DNA from: Lentisphaerota bacterium
GTDB taxonomy: Bacteria > Verrucomicrobiota > Kiritimatiellia > RFP12 > UBA1067
Assembly: GCA_012838435.1 (NCBI GenBank)
Contig: DUPH01000087.1
Coordinates: 1-40,290 of the forward strand
Direction: 5' to 3'
Length of the DNA: 40,290 bases
Shown here: one piece after another, positions 33,931 to 40,290 of the stretch
How the letters are laid out: the number at the start of each line of letters is the position of its first letter
Numbering within the stretch: position 1 is the stretch's first letter
Translations under genes and position numbers: made by a program
Notes under the pieces: generated by a model
What the model was told of the DNA's origin: nothing
Databases searched by the model: none
The model's input: the letters and a program-made list of their open reading frames with translations, nothing else

Positions 33931-36468
33931 CTATTTCACTATGAACATCGTACGCCGTGAAGGGCGGTACGCCGCCTCAACCGTGGCATTCTGGTTTGCC
34001 GTGAATGTCGCACGGTTGCCATCTGTTTTCGCGCCTTGCGGCAGCGCCACCCAACGGTCGAAGGTGTAACCGGCAATAGGGCGAGCGGTTATCGTTACTG
34101 ATTCCCCCGATGCGTAGGTACCTGTGCCCGCCACCGTTCCATACTCTGACAACACCGCGCCCACGCGGTAGGTACCGAGGTAGGCCGCCACGTCGACCAG
34201 TCCGCAGATTTCGCCCTGCTTGTTGTTCGGGTCGGTCATTTTCACGTAACGGATCCATTCGAAGCCGGATTCGGCCAAATCGAAACCCGTGCCGCCGGCC
34301 GATCCGTTGTACAAGCTGATGGCCCGCGCCGCGCTGATGTTGGTGATCCCGGCAGCGGCGAGCGCCGGATCGACCGGTTTCGTCCAGTCCATCTCTTGTG
34401 ACGACCAATCGTGCGCCTCCCAATCCCACATGAATGGCTGCGTCGGCCACAGCGTGTCACCGAACACGTTGGTGTAGGTGTACCAAGGCCCCTCCGCGTA
34501 TTGCGCCACGCTCACGGTCACAGGCTCGCCGAAGGTGCCGCCGCCCCCAAACGTCGGGAGCATGTACGCCTCCAGATTACTGTTCGAATAAGTGAAGCCG
34601 CCGCCGGTGAAGAACGCATTGCCGTGGACGAGCAGATCAATGCCGTATGGGTTACGCACATCGTTGCTGACCGCCTGCGCAAATTCCACAACGATCTGCC
34701 CGCCCTGTTTCAGTCCGCATCCGTTGTTCTGAAGTTGGGCGGCGGGCGCGCTCGCGTACGGTGTTCCGACAAGGGAAGCATTCGTCGTGCCCTTGTTCCA
34801 AGCGGGCCAGACCAGCGAGATCTCGCGGACCGATGCCCCCTGAGATGGCCACAGGTCGTCCTTGTCGGCAACGCAAGGCTTGCCGAGCACCGCCGCCGGA
34901 TCTTTCCACATTGCGCTACTATGGTAGGGTCCGTTGGTTAGATCGGGCACAAGTGCTGTCGCAAACGGATCGCGGAACACCGCCTCAATCGTGTGATCGG
35001 CGGTGACCGCAGTGAACGTATAGGACGCGACCGCCCCGACCGAGACGCCGTCCACGATTACATCGGCGATCTCCGGCCCGAAGGAGAAGGTCACGCTGCT
35101 GCCGTCCTCCACGCCTTGGTCGCGGCTCGGCCACATCGTGCCATAAGCTCCACAGGTCACATCGATCACATGTACCGGTGCTCCAAATGCGACCAGTGCG
35201 CCATCATTGCTGATGTAGTAGAGGTTGCCGTGATCCAACGCCGCATTGCCTCCGTTGGGCGACACCGTCGCCAAAACGGCACCCGTATCGGCATCCAGCA
35301 TCCCGTACGAACCCGACTGGCTTCCTTTGGATCCGCCGGGGCAGTACACCACGCGCTTCCCGGAACCGTTGTCTTCGGCATAGACGACCGAGGCGTTCCA
35401 GGTTCCCCATTCGTTGGCAGCCGTGCGCCAGACCTGCGTGGCGGTCGATCCGTCAAAGCAAAAGGCGTAAGGACCGTCCTGCCACTCCGCACCGCAGACG
35501 TAGATACGTCCGTCGCCGCCCACCGCAGGCGTATAGTCCCCAGAAGGGGCGACGTCATCGCCCGAGTAGGCCACGGTCACACCGTTCACCGCGTCGCAAA
35601 CCAACAATCCGGAGTAACCGTAAAAATCGTAACCGGCGGCGACAACCCGGCCGTGTACCGCGTCGTACGCGATCCCGCCGTAACAGGGGGGTTCGAAGCT
35701 GCCCGCGCTCACCCAGCGGAGAAGCCCCGTCAGCGCGTCGATAGCCGCGATGCCGCCGCGTCCTTCGGCCCAGCCACCTTCCGTGCCCACGGTCGTATAG
35801 ATCAGACGCAGTGCCGGATTGTATGCCACCGCCCCCTGCCCCGGTCCCGTCAGGTCGAGCGTCCAAGCCGCCGTACCATCAGCGGTGTGGATCGCGTGCA
35901 GACGCGTGCCGCCGCCGAAACTGCCGTAGGTGTGCATATAGCACAGCCCGAGATCGTCGGCGATCGTAACGGCCGCGTTCACAACGGTCGCGTACGTTTC
36001 GCCAGAATCTTTCATTGTCGTCAGGTGATAGATCCAGCGCATCGCGCCGCTCTCCGCGTCCAGGCAGTAGACATATTCGCCCGACCCCATGTAGACCTTG
36101 CCACCGCTGGCCGACGGCGACGACCACGAGCCGAAAGAAGCGCTCGCAACGGAGTTTGACCAAAGCAGCGAACCGTCCGACTCGCGGAACGTCAGAACAG
36201 CTCCCTTCGCGTTATAGCAAAAGATTTTACCTTCATCGACGACAGGACCGGAAGTGTTGCCGAAACCGAAGGTCGAAGACCCCAAACCACTGCCCACCTG
36301 AAAGCGAGGCGACGTATAAACCGAGAGATCAGGACCGCGCGAGGCGCGTCCGTTATTGCCGTCGGTGGCATGGAACTGCTCCCAGCCTCCGGCGAAAACC
36401 GCCGGAACAAAAACGACCGCGCTCCAAAAGGCGAGAGAGGCGAGATAAGAAAACGACTGTGTGCGCAT
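33931..36468 (-). CDS. Secreted beta-propeller protein of a cobalamin-regulated operon
   Basis: An 845-residue exported protein. The ATG at 36468 has AAGGAG 8 bases upstream and gives a signal peptide (about 1-26). Residues 60-430 are a PQQ-type beta-propeller with strands ending in aromatic repeats (GSLLWSN, GAMRWIY, GTAAWTL, GLLRWVS, TQVWRT). 432-500 is a divergent InlB-type repeat (SYTFTAVTADHTIEAVF). 505-765 is the domain shared with the next gene (NPYGIDLLVHGNAF at 606-619, GSAGGTGFD, WIRYVKM). 768-836 is a second InlB-type repeat (GYTFDRWVALPQG). It is the first gene behind two cobalamin riboswitches. The propeller recalls BtuG, the B12-capturing propeller of Bacteroides, but homology is not shown. 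Confidence 0.85.
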   Translation of the reverse strand: MRTQSFSYLASLAFWSAVVFVPAVFAGGWEQFHATDGNNGRASRGPDLSVYTSPRFQVGSGLGSSTFGFGNTSGPVVDEGKIFCYNAKGAVLTFRESDGSLLWSNSVASASFGSWSSPSASGGKVYMGSGEYVYCLDAESGAMRWIYHLTTMKDSGETYATVVNAAVTIADDLGLCYMHTYGSFGGGTRLHAIHTADGTAAWTLDLTGPGQGAVAYNPALRLIYTTVGTEGGWAEGRGGIAAIDALTGLLRWVSAGSFEPPCYGGIAYDAVHGRVVAAGYDFYGYSGLLVCDAVNGVTVAYSGDDVAPSGDYTPAVGGDGRIYVCGAEWQDGPYAFCFDGSTATQVWRTAANEWGTWNASVVYAEDNGSGKRVVYCPGGSKGSQSGSYGMLDADTGAVLATVSPNGGNAALDHGNLYYISNDGALVAFGAPVHVIDVTCGAYGTMWPSRDQGVEDGSSVTFSFGPEIADVIVDGVSVGAVASYTFTAVTADHTIEAVFRDPFATALVPDLTNGPYHSSAMWKDPAAVLGKPCVADKDDLWPSQGASVREISLVWPAWNKGTTNASLVGTPYASAPAAQLQNNGCGLKQGGQIVVEFAQAVSNDVRNPYGIDLLVHGNAFFTGGGFTYSNSNLEAYMLPTFGGGGTFGEPVTVSVAQYAEGPWYTYTNVFGDTLWPTQPFMWDWEAHDWSSQEMDWTKPVDPALAAAGITNISAARAISLYNGSAGGTGFDLAESGFEWIRYVKMTDPNNKQGEICGLVDVAAYLGTYRVGAVLSEYGTVAGTGTYASGESVTITARPIAGYTFDRWVALPQGAKTDGNRATFTANQNATVEAAYRPSRRTMFIVK

Positions 36469-36488
36469 GTTAAAAACTCCTTCTTTAA

Positions 36489-36530
36489 ACGGAAAGGCCT
36501 CCACAATCCCGGGAAAGGGAAGTGAAGGCC
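36489..36530 (-). terminator. Possible expression-platform hairpin before the propeller gene
   Basis: GGCCTTCAC (36530-36522) can pair with GTGGAGGCC (36504-36496) on the minus strand, followed by TTTCC. The weak T-run makes it either an inefficient terminator or a structure masking the downstream AAGGAG at 36482-36477. Confidence 0.4.
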
Positions 36531-36549
36531 CGCATAAGGCAATTCGCTT

Positions 36550-36590
36550 CCCCTCTTGACGCGAGAGAGGGGACATCCTTCCGGATGTCC
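36550..36590 (-). promoter_or_regulatory. Overlapping hairpins downstream of the proximal riboswitch
   Basis: A stem GGACATCC/GGATGTCC (36571-36590, 4-base loop) and a stem CCCCTCT/AGAGGGG (36550-36572) share two bases, so full pairing of both is exclusive. They lie between the proximal cobalamin aptamer and the gene and may be part of its switching region (inference). Confidence 0.4.
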
Positions 36591-36597
36591 GCATGCC

Positions 36598-36745
36598 GTG
36601 GAAAGCTCGTCTTCTGACTTCCGGCCTCAAGCCTTCCTCCCGTCTTCCCCCGCTCGAAGGCGGAGTGACACAGTGGGAGATCGTAGCCGGTTACAGCGGC
36701 GCGACCGCGTCCGATTCTCACGGACTTCCGTTCGCTTTCCACCGA
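36598..36745 (-). promoter_or_regulatory. Cobalamin riboswitch, proximal copy
   Basis: Read on the minus strand the segment contains GGAAGTCCGTGAGAATCGGA, CGCGGTCGCGCCGCTGTAAC, CCACTGTG, GGGGGAAGACGGGAGG and AAGTCAGAAGACGAGC, in the order expected of the cobalamin aptamer (core with B12 box, then the AGYCAGRAGAC closing strand). The gene at 33931 begins 130 bases downstream. Binding of a cobalamin would lower expression in the usual arrangement. Confidence 0.92.
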
Positions 36746-36800
36746 ATCTGTTATCGCCCAGTCTCTAGATGCACCCTCCGCGCGGCTGATGGCCGCACAA

Positions 36801-36846
36801 CAAAACAAAAAAGCCTTCAAACCGCCGCAAAAGGGGATTGAAGGCT
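36801..36846 (-). terminator. Intrinsic terminator between the two riboswitches
   Basis: On the minus strand AGCCTTCAA (36846-36838) and TTGAAGGCT (36820-36812) form a 9-base stem with a 17-base loop, followed directly by a run of T (36812-36807) and then GTTTTG. It is the expression platform of the distal riboswitch. Confidence 0.82.
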
Positions 36847-36899
36847 CTCTGACAAAATCCAGAAAACGCCAACACCCTCTTCCGCGGAAGGTTGTTAAG

Positions 36900-37050
36900 C
36901 TCAGCGGGAAGGCTCGTCTTCTGGCTTACGGCATCCGATCTACTCCCGCGTCTTCCCGCCCTGAAGGACAGTGACTTTTCAGGTTTCGTAGCCGATTACA
37001 GCGGCGCGACCGCGTCCGATTCTCACAGACTTCCGTTCGCCTTCCCACTT
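36900..37050 (-). promoter_or_regulatory. Cobalamin riboswitch, distal copy
   Basis: On the minus strand the order is GGGAAGGCGAACGGAAGTC, GTGAGAATCGGACGCGG, CGCGCCGCTGTAATCGG, AGTCACTGTC, GCGGGAAGACGCGGGAG and TAAGCCAGAAGACGAGCC, an almost textbook cobalamin aptamer. Its core is nearly identical to the proximal copy (shared GAGAATCGGACGCGGTCGCG), pointing to duplication. It starts about 20 bases after the predicted transcription start. Confidence 0.94.
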
Positions 37051-37067
37051 TTCCAATGAATGTGTGG

Positions 37068-37096
37068 AACGTATCTCTTTTTTTCGAATTTGTCAA
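37068..37096 (-). promoter_or_regulatory. Promoter of the tandem-riboswitch operon
   Basis: On the minus strand a perfect TTGACA (37096-37091) is followed after 17 bases by TACGTT (37073-37068). Transcription would begin near 37061 and run straight into the distal aptamer. Confidence 0.7.
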
Positions 37097-37185
37097 TCGG
37101 CGCTTGCCCAGGATGACAAAAAAACATAAAGTGTCACTTTGTTATCAACCGAAAGCGATTTCACTTGAAACCTGACGACGATAGA

Positions 37186-37282
37186 GGATCTTGCAAAATC
37201 CCTTGCTTACAGGTGTGGCACGGGCATCTTGCCCGTGTTTCATGGGCGGGACGCCCATGTCACGAGGGGCTTTTCAAGAGCC
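37186..37282. repeat. MITE-like dispersed element, copy C
   Basis: Opposite orientation to copies A and B. Ends are GGATCTTGCAAAATCC and GGGGCTTTTCAAGAGCC, slightly decayed inverted repeats, with the same two internal hairpins. It lies between the riboswitch promoter and the fadL-type gene and may insulate the two divergent units. Confidence 0.85.
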
Positions 37283-37311
37283 GACAATAGACAATAAGAA
37301 AGAGGCTTATC

Positions 37312-38610
37312 ATGTCGCCACGTCGCGTCTTCGCGCTGATTATGCTGGCCACGTTCGCATACTCAACTTCCACCCTCGCCGCAGGTTTCGGACTATACGA
37401 AGCCAGCGCGCGCGGTAACGCCATGGGCGGCGTGCTGGTCGGTGACACCGGCGACGCTTCCGCCAACTACTACAATCCTGCGAACATGACCGACCTCAGC
37501 GGCACGCACACGCTGTTAGGTGTGACGGCCATCCACCCGATGCTGGACGTCACCGCCAACGGCGAGAAGAACAATCTCGACTCCGGCTGGTTTGCGCCGC
37601 CCCACGCATATGTCACCCAGCAACTCACAGACGACTGGTTCATCGGCTTTGGCCTCTACACAGAATACGGCTTGGGCACGAAATACGACAACGACTGGAA
37701 CCTGAAGTGGAGCAGCACCGAAACCACGCTGGAAACGATCACGCTCAATCCCAATCTTGCCTACAAGGTCACTGATCGCCTTTCGGTCGCCGCAGGTCTG
37801 CGCGTGATGTATCTGGACTTTGAGCACTGCAAGACTCCTTACGACAACGAGACGATCGGTGCGTTGCCGCCTCCTTACCCACCGTTGCCGGTGATCGGCA
37901 GTATGCGTACTCGCGTCAAGGGCGACTCCTGGGGATACGGATACAATCTCGGCGTGTCCTACAAAATCCTGGACAATCTGGACGCCGGTTTCGTCTACCG
38001 CTCACGCGTACGCCACACCGTGAAGGGCGACGTCGATGTCAACAGTTCGGCGCACACGACAGCGCCGGTCGCCATCCCCAACCCCCTGCCACACGGCAGC
38101 GCCTCGGCGCGCGGCGAGATCGAACTGCCGCCTTCCTGGACCGCCGGTCTGAACTATCGCCCGATCGAACGCCTCAACATCGGCCTCGCCGCGATCTACA
38201 CCGAATGGAGCACCTACGACGATTTGACGATGACCTTCGGCCCCACGCTCAGCAACCACACCAAGCTGCAGCGCTCCTCTGAACCGAAGAATTGGAAAGA
38301 CGTCTGGCGCCTCGGTCTCGGCACCGAATACCTGCTTACTGAACGCTGGTCGATACAGGGCGGCTACGTCTACGATATGGATCCCATCAACAAGAGTCAT
38401 ACCGACACCATGCTTCCCCCCGGTGACCGCCACATCTTCAGCACTGGCGTCGGTTACACGGTCAACACTTGGACCTTCAACGGCAGCTACGGTCTCATCA
38501 TGATGAAGAGCTGCTCACGCAACATCAGCAACGGCAACAAGAGCGCGAGCGTCGATTTCGACGACGGCTTCGCTCATCTGATCGCCCTCTCGGTCGCCAA
38601 AAGCTTTTAG
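37312..38610 (+). CDS. FadL/OmpP1/TodX-family outer-membrane porin
   Basis: A 432-residue outer-membrane protein for uptake of hydrophobic compounds such as long-chain fatty acids. A signal peptide ends at about A23, followed by AGFGLYEASARGNAMGG, the conserved N-terminal hatch region of FadL proteins. NPANMTDLSGTH, the repeated amphipathic strands, and a C-terminal Phe (VAKSF) mark a 14-strand barrel. AAGAGG lies 6 bases before the ATG. It is transcribed away from the riboswitch operon and has no riboswitch of its own. The substrate is not shown. Its stop overlaps the stop of the convergent DUF456 gene by 4 bases. Confidence 0.9.
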   Translation: MSPRRVFALIMLATFAYSTSTLAAGFGLYEASARGNAMGGVLVGDTGDASANYYNPANMTDLSGTHTLLGVTAIHPMLDVTANGEKNNLDSGWFAPPHAYVTQQLTDDWFIGFGLYTEYGLGTKYDNDWNLKWSSTETTLETITLNPNLAYKVTDRLSVAAGLRVMYLDFEHCKTPYDNETIGALPPPYPPLPVIGSMRTRVKGDSWGYGYNLGVSYKILDNLDAGFVYRSRVRHTVKGDVDVNSSAHTTAPVAIPNPLPHGSASARGEIELPPSWTAGLNYRPIERLNIGLAAIYTEWSTYDDLTMTFGPTLSNHTKLQRSSEPKNWKDVWRLGLGTEYLLTERWSIQGGYVYDMDPINKSHTDTMLPPGDRHIFSTGVGYTVNTWTFNGSYGLIMMKSCSRNISNGNKSASVDFDDGFAHLIALSVAKSF

Positions 38611-39092
38611 CCCCGTACCAGCGCTCGCACTGCCCAGAAGATAAAGAGACCGCACGCCGCCAATTTGAGCACGGTGCCAGCCAGGAAACCCAGAAACGCG
38701 CCGAATCCAGCCTTCAGGGCGGAATATCCGCCGCGTCCGCCCAGCCATTCACCGCACACCGCGCCCAAAAACGAACCGGTGACAAAGCCGAATGGCGGGA
38801 AGAAAACAAGTCCGATCGCCGACCCCAACACACAACCCCAGACACCCCAGCGCGTTCCACCCCAGTGCCGCGTGCCGGCCACCGGTACCACTGTATCCGC
38901 CACTTGAACCGCGATCACCAGCACCAACCCGAATACCAACGCGCTCACACTCAATTCGACCCGCGTCGTCAGATGCAGTACCAACAGTCCGGCGTACGCC
39001 AGCGGCGGTCCCGGCAACACCGGCAGCAGGCAGCCCGCCAAACCGAGCACCATGAGAAGCATGCACAGAGCGATCAGTAGCCCATCCGTCAT
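38607..39092 (-). CDS. DUF456 small membrane protein
   Basis: A 161-residue protein with about five hydrophobic segments rich in glycine. The family pattern is clear: LLPVLPGPPLAYAGLLVLHL at about 22-41, ADTVVPVAGTRHWGGTRWGVWG in the middle, and FFPPFGFVTGSFLGAVCGEW. DUF456 proteins are inner-membrane proteins of unknown function. It lies downstream of pdxB on the same strand, 139 bases away, with a MITE-like element between, and converges on the fadL-type gene with overlapping stop codons. Confidence 0.9.
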   Translation of the reverse strand: MTDGLLIALCMLLMVLGLAGCLLPVLPGPPLAYAGLLVLHLTTRVELSVSALVFGLVLVIAVQVADTVVPVAGTRHWGGTRWGVWGCVLGSAIGLVFFPPFGFVTGSFLGAVCGEWLGGRGGYSALKAGFGAFLGFLAGTVLKLAACGLFIFWAVRALVRG

Positions 39093-39120
39093 ACGCGCTG
39101 TTCTCCGTCAATCCACACGA

Positions 39121-39274
39121 GGTTCTCGCCAAACTCTTTGTTTGCAGGTGTGGCACGGGCATCTTGCCCGTGCTTCATGGGCGGGACGCCCATGCCACAG
39201 GGCGGTGTGGCACGGGCATCTTGCCCGTGCTTCATGGGCGGGACGCCCATGCCACGAGGGGTTTTTCAAGAGCC
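39121..39274. repeat. MITE-like dispersed element, copy D, with duplicated core
   Basis: The 49-base core (GTGGCACGGGCATC to GACGCCCATGCCAC) occurs twice, at 39150-39198 and 39207-39255, separated by 8 bases. One end is GGGGTTTTTCAAGAGCC; the other is decayed (GGTTCTCGCCAAACTC). The stop codon and last residues of pdxB fall inside the element. Confidence 0.88.
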
Positions 39275-40290
39275 TCCACACGAAAACCCAGTCCGGCGAT
39301 CTTCGCCAGCAACGCATCCGAGGCGTGCGCCACCTGCACCCGTGTGGAAGCGAACTCGCGACGCATCGGGTAACGGCTGCGTTGCGCATCAAACGCCGCA
39401 GCCCGCGCGGCATCATCGGCCACGCACGAATCCGCGAGACGCCGCGAATCAGCCTCGATGTCGTACACCGCCAGCACCAGTTCGCGTAGCACATCCTCAT
39501 CGGTGCGCCCCGCCGCATCGCCACGCCACAGCGGCAACGGCGGCTCCGGCAATGTGAACGGATAGGTGGCTGGCACACCGAGAAAATCGCAGGCGCGCCG
39601 ATAGACAATCGCTGTGCCGTTCACCTTGCCCTCATACGCATGCCCCGCGATGTGCGGGGTCGACAACGCGGTACGCGTCAGCAGTTCTGGACGGTAGGCC
39701 GGCTCGCCCTCCCAACAGTCGATCACCGCGTGCGACACATGATCGCTATCCAAAGCCGCCAGCAGCGCATCGGTCGCGACCACCGGACCGCGCGCCGCAT
39801 TGATGAGCACCGCGCCTGGACGCAGGCGCGCGAGCCGCGCCGCATCCAAAAGATGGAAGGTAGCATCTTGTCCGTCGCGCGTGAGCGGCACATGACAGGT
39901 GATGACATCCGACTCCTCCAACACGCGTTCAAGCGAAACGAATGCGGCGGCCTCGGCGTCAGCCGGATCACGCTGGCGCGGCGGATCATTGGCCAACACG
40001 TGCATCCCGAGCGCCCGCGCATGCACGCAAACCCGGCGACCGACATTCCCCACGCCGATCACCCCCAGCGTACGGCCCGCGAGCGTCAATCCGGTCCGTC
40101 CGCCCAGCCAGAGCAATGCCGCCGTGATGTAAGTCGCGACACTCTCCGCATTGCAACCCGGTGCGCCGGTCCAGACAATACCGCGCGACGCCAAGTAGGG
40201 AATGTCGATGTGGTCGGTTCCGATCACGCCCGATCCATAGAAGCGTACCGCGCTGCCGTCAAGCAGCCCGGCGTTGATCCGCGTGGTCGA
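39232..40290 (-). CDS. pdxB: Erythronate-4-phosphate dehydrogenase, 5' end outside the window
   Basis: PdxB oxidises 4-phosphoerythronate in the DXP-independent pyridoxal phosphate pathway. At least 352 residues are present; the frame is open through the right edge (TRINAGLLDGSAVRFYGSGV precedes IGTDHID), so the N-terminus is missing. The NAD-binding loop is LGVIGVGNVGRRV; catalytic-region motifs are PGCNAESVATY, INAARGPVV and STPHIAGHAYEGK. A PdxB-type C-terminal dimerisation part follows. The last residues (KPLVAWASRP) are encoded by the MITE-like element, which supplies the stop codon. Confidence 0.93.
   Translation of the reverse strand, partial: STTRINAGLLDGSAVRFYGSGVIGTDHIDIPYLASRGIVWTGAPGCNAESVATYITAALLWLGGRTGLTLAGRTLGVIGVGNVGRRVCVHARALGMHVLANDPPRQRDPADAEAAAFVSLERVLEESDVITCHVPLTRDGQDATFHLLDAARLARLRPGAVLINAARGPVVATDALLAALDSDHVSHAVIDCWEGEPAYRPELLTRTALSTPHIAGHAYEGKVNGTAIVYRRACDFLGVPATYPFTLPEPPLPLWRGDAAGRTDEDVLRELVLAVYDIEADSRRLADSCVADDAARAAAFDAQRSRYPMRREFASTRVQVAHASDALLAKIAGLGFRVEALEKPLVAWASRP

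Noticed and set aside
36469-36630. Upstream extension of the propeller protein through the riboswitch region
   Set aside because: It would translate structured leader RNA; the ATG at 36468 has AAGGAG and a signal peptide.
37312-38610. The fadL-type porin as part of the B12-regulated system
   Set aside because: It is on the opposite strand with its own ribosome binding site and no riboswitch, and FadL proteins are known for hydrophobic substrates; adjacency alone is not enough.
1-40290. Proteins with PEP-CTERM-like sorting tails that would be exosortase substrates
   Set aside because: None of the secreted proteins ends in a motif plus membrane helix plus basic cluster; targets must be elsewhere.
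1-40290. Long antisense open frames opposite ManC, the LamG protein, RseP, Dxr, CapD, NadE and others
   Set aside because: They are the usual stop-poor shadow frames of GC-rich genes; their translations are Arg/Pro/His-rich without motifs.

Overview
The window looks like chromosome of a Gram-negative, GC-rich member of the PVC superphylum, most likely Kiritimatiellota or a close relative such as Lentisphaerota or Verrucomicrobiota. This is inference. It rests on an exosortase/EpsI exopolysaccharide operon, a LamG-domain secreted enzyme, a pseudopilin of the planctomycete/lentisphaera type with a terminal H...DG signature, divergent InlB-type repeats, an outer-membrane FadL-type porin, and many short GC-rich intergenic repeats that run into gene ends. 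Most genes are on the minus strand. No rRNA, tRNA, CRISPR array or transposase gene was seen.

Layout from left to right. 1-320: repeat debris and a promoter. 321-1583: an AAA ATPase of the DUF4143 type. 1694-3621: truA and manC. 4002-8725: a Tat-exported metallophosphoesterase followed by a large secreted LamG protein. 8934-10520: a lipoprotein transcribed the other way. 10521-11244: gene-free and repeat-rich. 11245-20722: a housekeeping cluster on the minus strand, purA-uppS-cdsA-dxr-rseP...ispG (purine, undecaprenyl, phospholipid and MEP-isoprenoid synthesis plus site-2 protease). Between rseP and ispG it is interrupted by an AT-richer restriction-modification remnant: a nuclease, a small ORF and a 34-codon stub of a cytosine methyltransferase. 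A second DUF4143-type ATPase lies upstream of purA.

21026-28060 is one tight operon transcribed leftward: CapD-like epimerase, exosortase-EpsI fusion, WecA-like phosphoglycosyltransferase with an added Rossmann module, YjbQ, and a DUF218 membrane protein. Three junctions are 4-base stop/start overlaps and the last is a 3-base gap. It probably makes and exports a surface polysaccharide and processes exosortase substrates. Heptamer tandem repeats have expanded inside two of its genes without closing the frame. 28246-31121 holds nadE and a PfkB sugar kinase with a clear promoter.

The most interesting part is 31272-37096, transcribed leftward. A sigma70-like promoter reads into two tandem cobalamin riboswitches with an intrinsic terminator between them, then into three genes: a secreted beta-propeller protein, a second secreted protein that shares a domain of about 200-260 residues with the first, and a pseudopilin. 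No BtuB-type receptor is visible. I read this as a candidate B12-repressed surface system for capturing cobalamin. On the right are a divergent fadL-type porin gene, a DUF456 membrane protein and the 3' part of pdxB, which runs off the window.

A dispersed MITE-like element of about 97 bp with terminal inverted repeats and two internal hairpins occurs four times (1591, 33823, 37186, 39121). Core fragments of it occur within two longer composite repeats (3775, 10803).
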